From the NCBI RefSeq assembly GCF_018842675.1, contig NZ_JAGTWO010000004.1, positions 1,860,001-1,924,000 on the forward strand: a stretch of 64,000 nucleotides of DNA, read 5' to 3'. Below are positions 28,096-38,094 of this stretch, one piece after another. The stretch comes from Candidatus Pantoea bituminis. GTDB taxonomy: Bacteria > Pseudomonadota > Gammaproteobacteria > Enterobacterales > Enterobacteriaceae. Each line of letters begins with the position of its first letter. Within the stretch, counting starts at the first letter, position 1. Both the position numbers and the translations under genes were made by a program. The notes below the pieces were generated by a model, which did no database searches, had not been told where the DNA came from, and saw only the letters and a program-made list of their open reading frames with translations.

Positions 28096-30136
28096 ATGAA
28101 CGCCCGACAAAACCCTTTCTTTAGCGTCAGCGATTTACCGTATCAGGCACCGCCCTTTGATCAGATCGAGCTGCACGATTTTTTACCTGCTTTGCAAGCC
28201 GGTATTGAAGAGAAGCGCCAGGAAGTATTGGCGATAGCCACCAATAAAGATGAGCCAACCTTTCTGAATACCTACGAAGCGCTGGAACGGAGCGGCCAGT
28301 TTTTAAGCCGCGTCAATTTAGTGTTTGGTGCGATGACCGCGGCGCATACCAACGATTATTTGCAACAGATCGATGAAGAGATCGCGCCGCAACTCACTGC
28401 GCTGAATGATGAAATTATGCTGAACCGTCCGCTGTTTGCTCGACTCGATGCGGTTTATCAACAGCGTGCCAAACTGGATGCCGAATCCAGGCGTTTGGTT
28501 GAAGTCACCTGGCAGCACTTTCAGCTGGCGGGGCTAATCTGCCGGAAGCACAGAAGCACACGCTTAAAGCGCTGAATCAGGAAGCCGCCAAACTTAGCAC
28601 GCAATTCACCAACAAATTATTGGCCGCAACCAAAGCGGGCGGTTTAGTGATTAACGATCTTCAGCAGCTTGACGGTTTAGGTGCTGCCGACCTCGCTGTG
28701 GCGCAAGCGGCAGCCAAAGCGCGCGGTCTGGAAAATGCCTGGCTGCTGGTGTTGCAAAACACCACGCAGCAACCCGCTTTGCAGAGCCTGAAACAGCGCG
28801 ATACGCGTCATGACCTGTTCCAGGCTGCGTGGACGCGCAGCGAAAAGGGCGATGAAAACGACACGCGTGAAGGAGTGTTGCGTTTGGCGCAGGTCCGTGC
28901 TGAACAGGCAAGACTGCTCGGTTTTGCCAGCTATGCAGCCTGGCAATTGCAGGATCAGATGGCGAAAACCCCGGATGCGGCCTTTGCCTTTATGCGCAAT
29001 ATCGTGCCGGCTGCGCGTGCCCGAGCCGAACGCGAAGCCGCTGCGATTCAACAGACAATTGATCAGCAACAGGCTGATTTTACGCTTAGCGCCTGGGACT
29101 GGAGTTTCTACGCTGAGCAAGTGCGTCATGCGCAATACGATCTGGATGAGAGCCAGATAAAACCCTACTTTGAGCTCAACAATGTGCTGGAAAAAGGGGT
29201 GTTCTGGGCAGCGACGCAGCTGTTTGGCATCACTTTTTCTGAGCGTCACGACTTGCCGGTTTATCACCCTGACGTGCGGGTTTATGAAATTTTTGATGCA
29301 GATAACCAGCCAATGGCGCTGTTTTACACCGATTTCTTCAAGCGTGACAGCAAAGGGGTGGCGCGTGGATGAGCAATTTCGTCAATCAATCGACGTTGCT
29401 CGACAGCAAGCCGGTGATTTACAACGTCTGCAACTACACCAAACCGCCCGCTGGCGAACCGGCGCTCCTGAGCTGGGACGAAGTTATCACGCTGTTCCAT
29501 GAATTTGGTCACACGCTGCACGGCTTATTTGCAACCCAGCGTTATCCGAGCCTCTCTGGCACCGCCACGCCGCGTGACTTCGTCGAGTTCCCTTCACAAA
29601 TTAATGAACACTGGGCCAGCGAAACCGCGGTTTTCCGCAATTTTGCGCGTCACTATCAAACCGGCGAAGCGATGCCCGCCGAACTGCATGAGAAAATCGT
29701 ACGTGCTGAAAAGTTCAACAAAGGGTATGACATGAGTGAATTACTGGCAGCCGCACTGCTGGATTTGCACTGGCATAGCCTGAACGGCAGCAATAGCCCA
29801 AAATCAGTTGATGGTTTTGAACAGCAGGCGCTGCAAAGCGATAATCTGGCGCTCGCCGCCGTACCCCCGCGCTATCGCTCCAGCTACTTTCAACATATTT
29901 GGGGAGGAGGGTATGCGGCAGGTTATTACGCTTATATCTGGACGCAAATGCTCGCTGACGATGGCTTCCAATGGTTTGTCGAGAATGGCGGGTTAAATCG
30001 CGAAAATGGGCAGATATTCCGTGAAAAAATCCTGTCTCGCGGCAACAGCAGTGATCTGAAAAAACTGTATGAAAGCTGGCGTGGCGGCGAACCGCAGATT
30101 GAACCGATGTTAAAAAATCGCGGTTTAGCTGAGTAA
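28096..30136 (+). CDS. dcp: Peptidyl-dipeptidase Dcp (two frameshifts in this sequence)
   Basis: An M3-family zinc peptidase, about 680 residues, that removes C-terminal dipeptides. The zinc motif HEFGHTLHGLF, SQINEHWA and RYRSSYFQHIWGGGYAAGYYAY match E. coli Dcp. Two G runs are each one base short: at 28530-28533 (correction gives QLAGANLPEAQ) and 29355-29358 (correction gives RDSKGGGAWMSNF). ATG 28096 has AGGAG five bases upstream. It sits between xdhC and the convergent hpxO without an obvious link to purine catabolism. Confidence 0.92.
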
Positions 30137-30139
30137 GGC

Positions 30140-30171
30140 AAGGGCGGTCGGCTTTCGAGCCAATCGCCCTT
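30140..30171. terminator. Bidirectional terminator between dcp and hpxO
   Basis: AAGGGCG pairs with CGCCCTT (30140-30146 with 30165-30171), with an inner GGCT-TTCG-AGCC tetraloop stem at 30150-30161. It lies between convergent stop codons. Confidence 0.65.
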
Positions 30172-30188
30172 TATCGATGACTCCGTGA

Positions 30189-31346
30189 TTACCCGAATGG
30201 ACCGCCTTCGATGGTTTCACACATTCCTGCTAATACGCGTTCACCCGTCTCTTTTTTCAGCGATTGATACCATTCAGCCGTCACGACCGGATCTTTGCCG
30301 TGCGTGACATCGCAACGCTTACGCGCTTTCAGCACTAAATCCTTTACTCGCTCAACGCGCCGCGACTGATAGCGCAGCAATGCATCTTCTATACCCAGCG
30401 AGTGTGATGCCAGCGTTGAAGCAAGGACAATGGCATCTTCCATAGCTGCACATCCGCCCTGGCCAATGTCGGGAGTGGTGCTGTGTGCCGCATCCCCTAA
30501 CAGCGCCACCCGACCTTTAACGAAACAGCTAAAAGGTTCGATATCATGAATTTCAACCCGATTGGTGGTCTCTGGATTAATCGTCGCGATCAGCCTCTGT
30601 ACCGGTTCAGCCCAGCCGCTGAAATAACCTCGCAAATCATCTTTAAGGGTAGTGCGATCTTCGGGTAAGCCTTTCGGTAATGGCACATCAAAGAAGAAGT
30701 AGAAGCGGTTCCCACTCACAGGCATCAGTGAAACACGTTTGCCTTCACCGACAAAAGTGGTCCACTGATCGGCTGGCGCAATGGATTCATCAATTTCAAC
30801 TAAACCATTCCAGTTAACATAGCCGGCGTAACGCCGTTCTGGCGCCTGCTCGACGACATATTGGCGGATAACGGAATGCGTACCATCAGCAGCAATCAGG
30901 AAATCTCCGCTTACCTGGCTGTTATCGTCAAAGGTCGCAATGACGCCATTTTCGCTCTGCTCAACCTGAATAACGCGTTTACCAAAGTTAATACGGCTGC
31001 GCCCATAGGTATCAATCAGCATTGCTTGCAGTTCTGCGCGTGCAACCGGGTAAGGGTATTCACCAACCTGTTGCACCAGCGGCGACATGCTAAAGCGCGT
31101 TAGCGTGGTGCCTGAAGCGAAATCGTTATAGGCCATATAAGCCATATTTCCACCCAGCGCCCGCAGCGCCTCTTTCATCCCTAAAGCATTTAAACACTTC
31201 ACGCCATTTGGCCAGATGGAAATTGCCGCGCCTACCGGTTTTATCTCTTTGACCGCTTCATAGACTGCCGTTTCATAACCCGCTTTTTCCAGTGCAATCG
31301 CGGTACTCATCCCGCCGATACCGCCACCAATCACAATCGCTTTCAT
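30189..31346 (-). CDS. hpxO: HpxO, FAD-dependent urate hydroxylase
   Basis: A 385-residue class A flavoprotein monooxygenase that converts urate to 5-hydroxyisourate with NADH and oxygen. It matches Klebsiella HpxO strongly: MKAIVIGGGIGG (FAD), YEAVKEIKPVGAAIS, AADGTHSVIRQYV (DG motif), RRYAGYVNWNGLVEIDES, TTFVGEGKRVSLMPV and VALLGDAAHSTTPDIGQGG (second FAD motif). It follows urate made by XdhABC. AGGAGAT lies upstream of ATG 31346. A sigma-54-like promoter at 31376-31392 and NtrC-like sites further upstream suggest nitrogen control. The next pathway enzymes (HIU hydrolase, OHCU decarboxylase, allantoinase) are not in the window. Confidence 0.94.
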   Translation of the reverse strand: MKAIVIGGGIGGMSTAIALEKAGYETAVYEAVKEIKPVGAAISIWPNGVKCLNALGMKEALRALGGNMAYMAYNDFASGTTLTRFSMSPLVQQVGEYPYPVARAELQAMLIDTYGRSRINFGKRVIQVEQSENGVIATFDDNSQVSGDFLIAADGTHSVIRQYVVEQAPERRYAGYVNWNGLVEIDESIAPADQWTTFVGEGKRVSLMPVSGNRFYFFFDVPLPKGLPEDRTTLKDDLRGYFSGWAEPVQRLIATINPETTNRVEIHDIEPFSCFVKGRVALLGDAAHSTTPDIGQGGCAAMEDAIVLASTLASHSLGIEDALLRYQSRRVERVKDLVLKARKRCDVTHGKDPVVTAEWYQSLKKETGERVLAGMCETIEGGPFG

Positions 31347-31375
31347 ATTTATCTCCTGTCACCTGAAGATATCTT

Positions 31376-31392
31376 TGCAACTTTTGTACCAA
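31376..31392 (-). promoter_or_regulatory. Sigma-54-type promoter of hpxO
   Basis: Read on the minus strand, TTGGTACAAAAGTTGCA matches TTGGCAC-N5-TTGCA with one mismatch, and GG and GC are ten bases apart. The -12 element is about 30 bases before the hpxO ATG, which leaves a leader of roughly 20 bases holding the ribosome site. Confidence 0.72.
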
Positions 31393-31475
31393 TGCCGAGT
31401 ATGCGATACCTGTAAAAATTAAAGTCAATAAAATCAGGGATATAATGGCATTTTTAAATTAATGAGACACACTGA

Positions 31476-31515
31476 TGCACATTTGAGAGGCACTGATTTG
31501 CTCTGATATGGTGCA
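31476..31515. promoter_or_regulatory. NtrC-like sites upstream of hpxO
   Basis: TGCTCTGATATGGTGCA at 31499-31515 matches TGCACCA-N3-TGGTGCA at 11 of 14 defined positions, with a perfect right half. TGCACATTTGAGAGGCA at 31476-31492 is weaker (9 of 14). They are 85-125 bases upstream of the sigma-54-like promoter. Confidence 0.5.
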
Positions 31516-31978
31516 CTTAAGTTCATTAAATGCGCTGTTTGCACCTTTTGTTTCATCAAGGTGGCGCGAAAAAAGCAAAACCGCTGAAACGTTAGTTAAA
31601 TAATCTGTATGTAATTTTGATATTTTCCGGCACGATAATTTATCTGTTTAAAAATAATCATTAAATCAAGGCCGGCCTGCGAATTAACTTAACGTAATGA
31701 GGATTTATTCAACACTGCTTTAATAGCGGTAAGAATAAATAAATGGCATTAATGAATTTAATTAATCAAGTAGTTACTGAATGTTTTTATGAATGATCGG
31801 GACTTATTTTCTGCGGGATATCTTAAATTAACCCAAGAAAGCGACTTTGTTATTAAATTGTGAATGATTAATCTTTTTAGATGTTTTTCTTTGGTGGGTT
31901 TTTTAAGAAGTTCCGTAGGTTCTCGCTTTCTCGTCTCATGATATATATCAACGTAGGAAACACTGGCCTCGGAAGAAA
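31516..31978. other. AT-rich intergenic stretch without a supported gene
   Basis: This 463-base stretch between the hpxO control region and the glycosyltransferase gene is visibly richer in A and T than its surroundings. I found no open frame, hairpin or repeat worth naming; it probably contains the promoter of the next gene. Confidence 0.6.
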
Positions 31979-33168
31979 ATGATGAAAATAGGCATAACCA
32001 ATAACCAATATCCGGAGCGGCGTAATATTATTGTTAACCCGGATAACACATATCTAAATCTAAAAAAGCACAATCTCTTTTACTTCCTCAATCCTTTTCG
32101 CACGCGCATTCTTCAAAAGAATAAAACTTTTGTGTTTTTACCGCTTCCCTTATTGGCACGACAGCAGCCAGATATTTTGCACTTATTCAATGAGGTCGCG
32201 ATAACCCGACGAAAATGGTTAGCGACTTTTGAAACCGAATTACCCCGCGTGTTGCCTGTCGCAGGGGTCGCTAAACAAGATAACCCTGAGCTAAAGCGTT
32301 TGATCCCCACGTATTAAAAGACAACTGCTTCGGATTAATCGCTATTTCAGAGGCCACGCTGAACATTCAGATGAAGCTCTTTCAACATAAACCTGATATT
32401 GCAAAGCGTATGCGAGCCAAGACGGTGGTGCTTCATCCACCGCAAAAATTGTTTTGCCAACAAAAAATGCCACGTTCCCCAGGGAAATTGCGCCTGGTTT
32501 TTGCGGGCGGTGAGTTTTATCGCAAGGGCGGTGCTGAAGTCGTACTGGCAATAACGCAATTGCTGGATGAGAAAAAGATTGATGAGTCGCAATTAGAGGT
32601 GCAGTTAATTGGTGATCTCACTAAGCGCCATAACATTGCGCACCGGCAATATCAGGACAATGAAGACTTTTATCGCAGTATTGAAAACCGTATACAGCGC
32701 TATCGCTGCTTTAAACATCAAACCCGCATGGATAATGCCGCGCTGATGGCGCTGTTTCGCCACAGTGATGTCGGATTGCTGCCCACCTGGCAAGAGACTT
32801 ACGGCTTTTCCGTGCTGGAAATGCAATCCAGTGGCTGTCCGGTAATAACCAGTAATGTGCGCGCTTTACCTGAAATTAACCCACCTGGCGCTGGCTGGTG
32901 TATTGGTGGGGCCTTAAATGATGACCGTGAATACAGTATCTCCAGCGTTACTGAAAAAGAGCAACTGCGTCAGGCATTGATTAATGCATTAAAACGCACG
33001 CTGATGGATATTATTGAAGATCCCACCATCGCCCATGAAAAAGGTGAGGGCGCCATTACACGTATCAGAGAGCAACATTGTCCGCTGCGTTATATTCATC
33101 AACTCAACGATATTTATCACCGTGGCGTAGCAGAATTTGTGCGTCATCCGCCGATGATCTCAATTTGA
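31979..33168 (+). CDS. GT4-type glycosyltransferase (one frameshift)
   Basis: About 396 residues after adding one C to the run at 32305-32308, which joins ELKRLIP to HVLKDNCFGLIAISEATLN. The C-terminal half has the donor-sugar site of GT-B glycosyltransferases of family 4: LVFAGGEFYRKGG, a DVGLLPTWQETYGFSVLEMQ segment with the E-x7-E pair, and SSGCPVITSNVRALPEI. The N-terminal half is not recognised. It stands alone, so the acceptor is unknown; lipopolysaccharide or another surface glycan is a guess. The surrounding AT-rich DNA may point to horizontal transfer. Confidence 0.75.
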
Positions 33169-33235
33169 TAAGATTTCTCTGACGTGACGTTGTGCATTGA
33201 CCATACTTAATGCAGCGTTCATCTGGAGATCCATC

Positions 33236-33487
33236 ATGAAATCTATCCTAAGCCTTAGCCTGCTGCTGTCCGCCTTTCTGTTCAGCAGCGCCTTCGCTCA
33301 AACCGCCGCTGTGTTTCCTTCTCGTGCGCCTCTTGCCCAACTCACACCCATTGCGGCTAAATGTGACGTTTCAGCCTGTCAAACCAACTGCTATGTGGAA
33401 CGTTCACAATGTAATACCCGGAATAACAGCTCCTGCAGTTCACAGGCACAAATATGCGTGCAATCATGCGCATCTCAATGCAAATAA
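33236..33487 (+). CDS. Small secreted cysteine-rich protein
   Basis: An 83-residue protein that I do not recognise. A clear signal peptide (about 21 residues) ends SSAFAQ. The last 41 residues hold eight cysteines at 43, 48, 52, 59, 67, 74, 78 and 82, including CX3C pairs at 48/52, 74/78 and 78/82. In the periplasm these could form four disulphides, perhaps a helical hairpin, or bind metal. TGGAG lies before the ATG at 33236. It ends 31 bases before ampC and may share its transcript. Confidence 0.75.
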   Translation: MKSILSLSLLLSAFLFSSAFAQTAAVFPSRAPLAQLTPIAAKCDVSACQTNCYVERSQCNTRNNSSCSSQAQICVQSCASQCK

Positions 33488-33518
33488 TTTGATTCAGTGA
33501 AGAAACGAATAATCGCTA

Positions 33519-34664
33519 ATGAAAAAGCTGCTCTCTTTGGTCTTACTTTTCTCTCTTTCGCCCTGCAGTGTTGTCGCCTCACCCGATTTGACGTCACAGC
33601 AGGTCACTCTGTTGGTCCAACAAACCATCGAACCGCTACTGAAACAACAGGCGATCCCTGGCATGTCGGTAGCGGTGCTTTATAAAGGCCGCGCACAGTA
33701 CATTAATTTTGGTCTGGCCGATGTTGAATCAGGCCGAGCGGTCACGGAAAACACCATTTTTGAATTAGGTTCCGTGAGCAAAACCTTTACGGGTGTGTTG
33801 GCCAGCGTGTTGATACGCAACGGCGATCTGCGTCTTACTGAGCCAGTGAAAAAATACTGGCCGGAACTTTCAGGGGCGCAATGGCAAAACATCAGAATGT
33901 TGCATCTCGCGACCTATACGGCAGGCGGATTGCCTTTGCAGCTTCCTGATACTGTTACCGATCAGGCTTCGCTGCTGAGCTATTACCAAAACTGGCAGCC
34001 ACAAGCGGCACCGGGCACGATTCGCCAGTACTCCAACGCCAGTATTGGCTTGTTTGGTTACTTGATGACCAAAGGCCGCTTCGAAGAAGCAATGATCAAA
34101 AGTGTGTTTCAGCCTCTGCGTTTGACGCGAACCTTCTTTACCGTACCGAAAACCATGATGTTTGATTACGCATGGGGCTACAAAAATGGCCAGCCGATAC
34201 GCGTTTCACCCGGCATGCTCGACGCTGAAGCCTATGGGATAAAATCGTCGGCACGCGATATGCTCACCTTTATGCAGGCGAATGCCAATCCCAACGGCTT
34301 ATCATCCGGTAATACGCTGCTGCGAAACGCCATCATGACATCTCAGTCACGCTACTTTGAAACCGGTTTAATGTTCCAGGGTTTGGGATGGGAAATTTAT
34401 AACTGGCCGGTTGCTGTGCAAACGTTGGTGGATGCCAGCGACAACAACGTGGCGTTATCAGCACAACCAACAAAAATGGTAACGCCTGCGGGACCGACCG
34501 ATCGCGCTTCATGGGTTCATAAAACGGGTGCCACCAACGGGTTTGGGGCTTACATCGCTTTTATTCCAGCACGCAACACCGGCATTGTGATGCTGGCTAA
34601 TAAAAATTACCCCAATCAAGAACGCATTAAAGCCGCATTTCACATTCTGGAAGCGCTGCAGTAA
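33519..34664 (+). CDS. ampC: Class C beta-lactamase AmpC
   Basis: A 381-residue periplasmic serine beta-lactamase. A signal peptide ends near VVASPD. The three active-site motifs are present: Ser85-Val-Ser-Lys88 (nucleophile), Tyr171-Ser-Asn173 and Lys335-Thr-Gly337. LHLATYTAGGLPLQ, SIGLFGYLM, SPGMLDAEAYGIKS and IVMLANKNYPN match enterobacterial AmpC. There is no ampR next to it, so expression is probably not inducible by the usual route. The upstream gene encodes a small Cys-rich protein rather than ampR or frdD. Confidence 0.95.
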   Translation: MKKLLSLVLLFSLSPCSVVASPDLTSQQVTLLVQQTIEPLLKQQAIPGMSVAVLYKGRAQYINFGLADVESGRAVTENTIFELGSVSKTFTGVLASVLIRNGDLRLTEPVKKYWPELSGAQWQNIRMLHLATYTAGGLPLQLPDTVTDQASLLSYYQNWQPQAAPGTIRQYSNASIGLFGYLMTKGRFEEAMIKSVFQPLRLTRTFFTVPKTMMFDYAWGYKNGQPIRVSPGMLDAEAYGIKSSARDMLTFMQANANPNGLSSGNTLLRNAIMTSQSRYFETGLMFQGLGWEIYNWPVAVQTLVDASDNNVALSAQPTKMVTPAGPTDRASWVHKTGATNGFGAYIAFIPARNTGIVMLANKNYPNQERIKAAFHILEALQ

Positions 34665-34695
34665 AAAAACGCCAGCCCACTTAACGCGGCTGGCG
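34663..34695 (-). terminator. Terminator downstream of the GH15 gene
   Basis: CGCCAGCC at 34670-34677 pairs with GGCTGGCG at 34688-34695. On the minus strand it is followed by seven T, which overlap the ampC stop region. It lies between convergent genes. Confidence 0.8.
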
Positions 34696-34814
34696 AGTCG
34701 TTGCATTGCATTTTGTTCGCGTTGCCTTTCTCACAAAGCGGAAGAGGTGTCATGCAAGATGTGCAGCGCGGCACGCTATCCCCACTTTGTAAAATCATCG
34801 AGCAGGTACACCGG

Positions 34815-36649
34815 TCACTCTGACGGCGTCTGCGCTTCCTGATGCTCTGTAATCGCCTGCGCTGCACAAATTAATGCCAGATGACTCAATCCTTGCGGCA
34901 TGTTGCCGCGCCAGCTATTGCTGCGGACATCAAACATCTCATTGAAAATATCAACATTACCGTGTTGGTTTAGCGCAGCAAGAATGTCGGTCATCGTCTC
35001 TTTTGCTAATTCAATTTCACCCAGCGCAGCCCAGGCTTCAGCCAGCCAAAATGAGCAAGCGAGAAAAGTACTCTCCTCTTTTTCTACACCGCTGTAGCGA
35101 TAGAGCATGGCGGTATCATGGCCTAACTCTTTTTTGATTGCGCAGTAAGAGGACAGCATACGTTCAGGATTGACCGTGTTGCCGTAGTGATGCATCAACC
35201 CCAGCGAGGCATCGAGACGATCTTCACAGCCTACGTAAAACAGGTAAGCCTGTTTCTTCTCCGACCAACAATGCGTTTCTATCCAGTCGCTAATGCGATC
35301 ACGCTCGCGCCGCCAACGCTCAACCCAGGTAGGTTCGATGTATTTCCTCTCTGCCATGGCGACAGCCTGATCCAGCGCCAGCCAGCACGCCATTTTCGAG
35401 TGGGTATAATGCTGCTTTTCTGGTAACTCCCAGATACCGGCATCCTTCTGACGCCAATTATCGGCACAACAGTTAGCCAGTTCGCCCAACATGCGCGACG
35501 TAGTGAGGTCCAAAACGTGTCCCGCTTTGATGAACAGCCGGGCCGTTCCCAACATGTCACCGTACATACTTAACTGGAGTTGATCGCGCGCATTATTCCC
35601 CACGCGAACCGGCTGTGAATCCTGGTATCCCGCTAATTCGGGATAGCGCTCTTCAGGCACAATATCGCCTTCAAGCGTATAGCAGGCACGTAATCTCACC
35701 CCATGACGAATAATGGTTTTCGACAGCCATGAAAATGCGGCTTTACAATCTTCGAGCGCACCCAGATAGACAAACGCTTTAATGATCAGGCAAGCATCAC
35801 GTACCCATGCAAAGCGATAATCGTAATTTTTTCGCCGCCGATGCCTTCAGGGAGGGACGTGGTCGCCGCCGCAGCTAACGCCCCGGTTGGGGAGTACCAG
35901 AGAAATTTCAGCGACAGGGCGGAGCGTTTTACTAATTGCGGAAAACTGCCGTCATAACTCAGGCTTTCAACCCAGTCGCGCCAGGCGATATCGCTGGTAT
36001 CGATGCGGTTATCGATTGCCGAAAGTTCAGGCACCGCCAGCGGTTCATTTTCACTGATTAACAGTGCGCAGAGTGAGCTTGAGCCAGGCGAGGTGCGCAG
36101 TTTCCCGGTAAGTTTTTCATCATCTAAATGATCAATATCGATATCTTCGCTGGTACGCACCATCGCCAACACATTGGCAATGTGAAAAACCTTGCCCTGA
36201 TCGCTTTCTGCAATCCACGGCGAGCGGGTTTCAGCCGCTGTACCAAAGCGCAGACGAACAATCAATTCGACATGGCCTTCAACACCTTCAATGCGCCGTG
36301 CCAGCTCACTCCAGGGCAAGCGACCTGCCAGCGTGCTGTTAATCGATTCGGTGAGCAGTACGCTGCCCGCATCGGTTTCAAAGCGCGTTTCTAAAACGTT
36401 GCTGTTTTCACGATACTGGCGCGATACGCGATAAGGTGCGTTAGGAACAATTTGAAAATAGCCGCCGATATTAGGATCGAGCAGGCGGTCAAACAGCGGA
36501 GTGGAATCCAGATTGGGCGCACTCCACCAGTCTATTGAACCGTCGGGCGCTATCAGCGCCACTGAGCGTCCTTCACCAATGGCGGCATAATCGCCTAGCC
36601 CGGCAAAGCCATTGTCTCGGGTTGGAGAGTCGAAAATCTGGTTTTCCAT
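34815..36649 (-). CDS. Glycoside hydrolase family 15 protein (glucoamylase/trehalase-like; one frameshift)
   Basis: About 611 residues after adding one base to the T run at 35827-35832, which joins GIGGEKNYDYRFAWVRDACL. The N-terminal half has YAAIGEGRSVALIAPDGSIDWW typical of bacterial GH15 proteins; the C-terminal alpha/alpha barrel includes WVRDA, WELPEKQHYTHSKMACWLAL with the probable catalytic glutamate, and FLACSFWLAEAWA. Relatives hydrolyse alpha-glucans or trehalose; the substrate here is not known. I start at ATG 36649 (AGGA upstream). It lacks a signal peptide and follows a stress-type dehydrogenase gene, separated by a hairpin. Confidence 0.85.
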
Positions 36650-36674
36650 AATCATCCTGGTATACGAAAAACAG

Positions 36675-36698
36675 AAAAATGGCCGCATTACGCGGCCA
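36675..36698 (-). terminator. Terminator between the dehydrogenase and GH15 genes
   Basis: TGGCCGC at 36680-36686 pairs with GCGGCCA at 36692-36698; on the minus strand five T follow. It probably limits read-through from the dehydrogenase gene into the GH15 gene. Confidence 0.75.
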
Positions 36699-36712
36699 CA
36701 TTGGGCATTTAA

Positions 36713-37606
36713 TTACAGCGTGCCGGTACCGCCATCGGTGCACCAGACTTGTCCTGAAGTGTAGCTGGACTCCGTTGAGGCCAGCGTGACATAGAGTGGG
36801 GCGATCTCAGCCGGTTGACCCGGGCGGCCCAGTGGCGCTGACGCACCAAACTGTTTAATTTTTTCTTGCGGCTGACCACCGCTGGTTTGCAATGGCGTCC
36901 AGAAAGGTCCCGGTGCCACAGCATTCACGCGAATGCCTTCCTCGCCAAGCTGCTGCGCAAGGGATTTAGTGAACGCCACGATACAGGCTTTAGTTTGTGC
37001 ATAGTCCAGCAAAATTTCGCTGGGTTTAAATGCCTGAACAGAAGAGGTGTTAATAATACTGGCACCGCGCGGTAAATAATCCACTGCCGCTTTCGTGATC
37101 CAAAACATCGCATAGACGTTGGTTTTAAACGTAGCGTCAAAATCTTCTGTACTTAACGTACGAATGGATTCATTAAACTGCTGGCGACCCGCGTTATTGA
37201 CCAAAATATCCAGGCCACCTAATTGTTCTACCGCGTCTTTAACCAGTTTCTGGCAAAATTCTTCACTACGAATATCCCCAGGAATAGCGATAGCTTTACG
37301 GCCTTCCGCCTGAATCAGCTTAATCACTTCAGCTGCATCAGATTCCTCAGCCGGTAAATAGTTGATCGCCACATCCGCACCTTCTCGTGCATAGGCAATC
37401 GCTACAGCGCGACCAATACCCGAATCACCACCCGTGATCAGCGCTTTACGGCCGGTAAGGCGTCCAGTGCCGCGATAGCTGGTTTCGCCATGGTCGGGAA
37501 CCGGTACCATTTTGCTGGCTAAACCCGGTACATCTTGTGATTGCTCTTCAAAGGGTGGTTTTGGATATTCGTTCAAATCGAGGGTTTTATTTGTTGGCGT
37601 TGTCAT
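36713..37606 (-). CDS. Short-chain dehydrogenase of the YghA type
   Basis: A 297-residue short-chain dehydrogenase. The NAD(P) site is GRKALITGGDSGIGRAVAIA, then INYLPAEESDA, LVNNAGRQQ and the catalytic pair in DYAQTKACIVAFTKSLA. The N-terminal proline-rich extension (YPKPPFEEQSQDVPG) is typical of the YghA/YdaD/YhdF group, often linked with general stress. I chose ATG 37606, preceded by AAGGAG, over an in-frame ATG 23 codons earlier. Three GACTATTT repeats lie 70-150 bases upstream. Confidence 0.85.
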   Translation of the reverse strand: MTTPTNKTLDLNEYPKPPFEEQSQDVPGLASKMVPVPDHGETSYRGTGRLTGRKALITGGDSGIGRAVAIAYAREGADVAINYLPAEESDAAEVIKLIQAEGRKAIAIPGDIRSEEFCQKLVKDAVEQLGGLDILVNNAGRQQFNESIRTLSTEDFDATFKTNVYAMFWITKAAVDYLPRGASIINTSSVQAFKPSEILLDYAQTKACIVAFTKSLAQQLGEEGIRVNAVAPGPFWTPLQTSGGQPQEKIKQFGASAPLGRPGQPAEIAPLYVTLASTESSYTSGQVWCTDGGTGTL

Positions 37607-37678
37607 ATCTGGCTCCTTGAACTTTGCTATCTGAGAATATAAGCCTGGCACAAAGGTGATATTTGTCACATCCAACAG

Positions 37679-37754
37679 GCGACTATTTAGACAGTTAGCT
37701 AAATTTGATAACGTAACGAAGTGAGACTATTTAAATAAGCGGAGCGACTATTTG
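37679..37754. repeat. Three direct GACTATTT repeats upstream of the dehydrogenase gene
   Basis: GACTATTT occurs at 37681-37688, 37725-37732 and 37746-37753, the first and last as GCGACTATTT. The offsets of 44 and 21 bases are close to whole helical turns. They could be binding sites for one regulator of the minus-strand gene starting at 37606. Confidence 0.45.
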
Positions 37755-38055
37755 GAATTGGGGTAGGGCGATAAGAGGTTATTTCAATAAGAAAGGGTGG
37801 CGCAAGAAAAAGTATAACAAAATATGAATGGTGTCTTTATTTTAGAGGGCGGCTTACCCTCTGTTTGGTTATTAAAATATATAGGTTTTAGTCAGACAGG
37901 TTTTAACAAAGGGTCCCGATAGCGTGTCATTGTGGTGGGCAATAATCGCCTCGGCAATTTTGCATATCAATAATCAGCAACGCTTTGGAACAAAAGGGGA
38001 AGATTCCATCTCTACTCTCCATTAATGCCTGATGGGCCAGCGTTCTCACCCTAAC

Positions 38056-38092
38056 CAGAACAGGCGGGGCTTGCGGTTTTGCCTGGTTTTTT
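38056..38092 (+). terminator. Terminator-like hairpin with no plus-strand gene upstream
   Basis: AACC and AGGC in the left arm can pair with GCCT and GGTT in the right arm, followed by six T on the plus strand. The 37607-38055 region has no supported plus-strand gene. On the minus strand it follows the LacI-type gene but has no T run there. Confidence 0.35.
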
Positions 38093-38094
38093 AT

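Noticed and set aside
28677..29267. 196-codon open frame opposite dcp
   Set aside because: Shadow of dcp; the dcp frame matches a known peptidase throughout.
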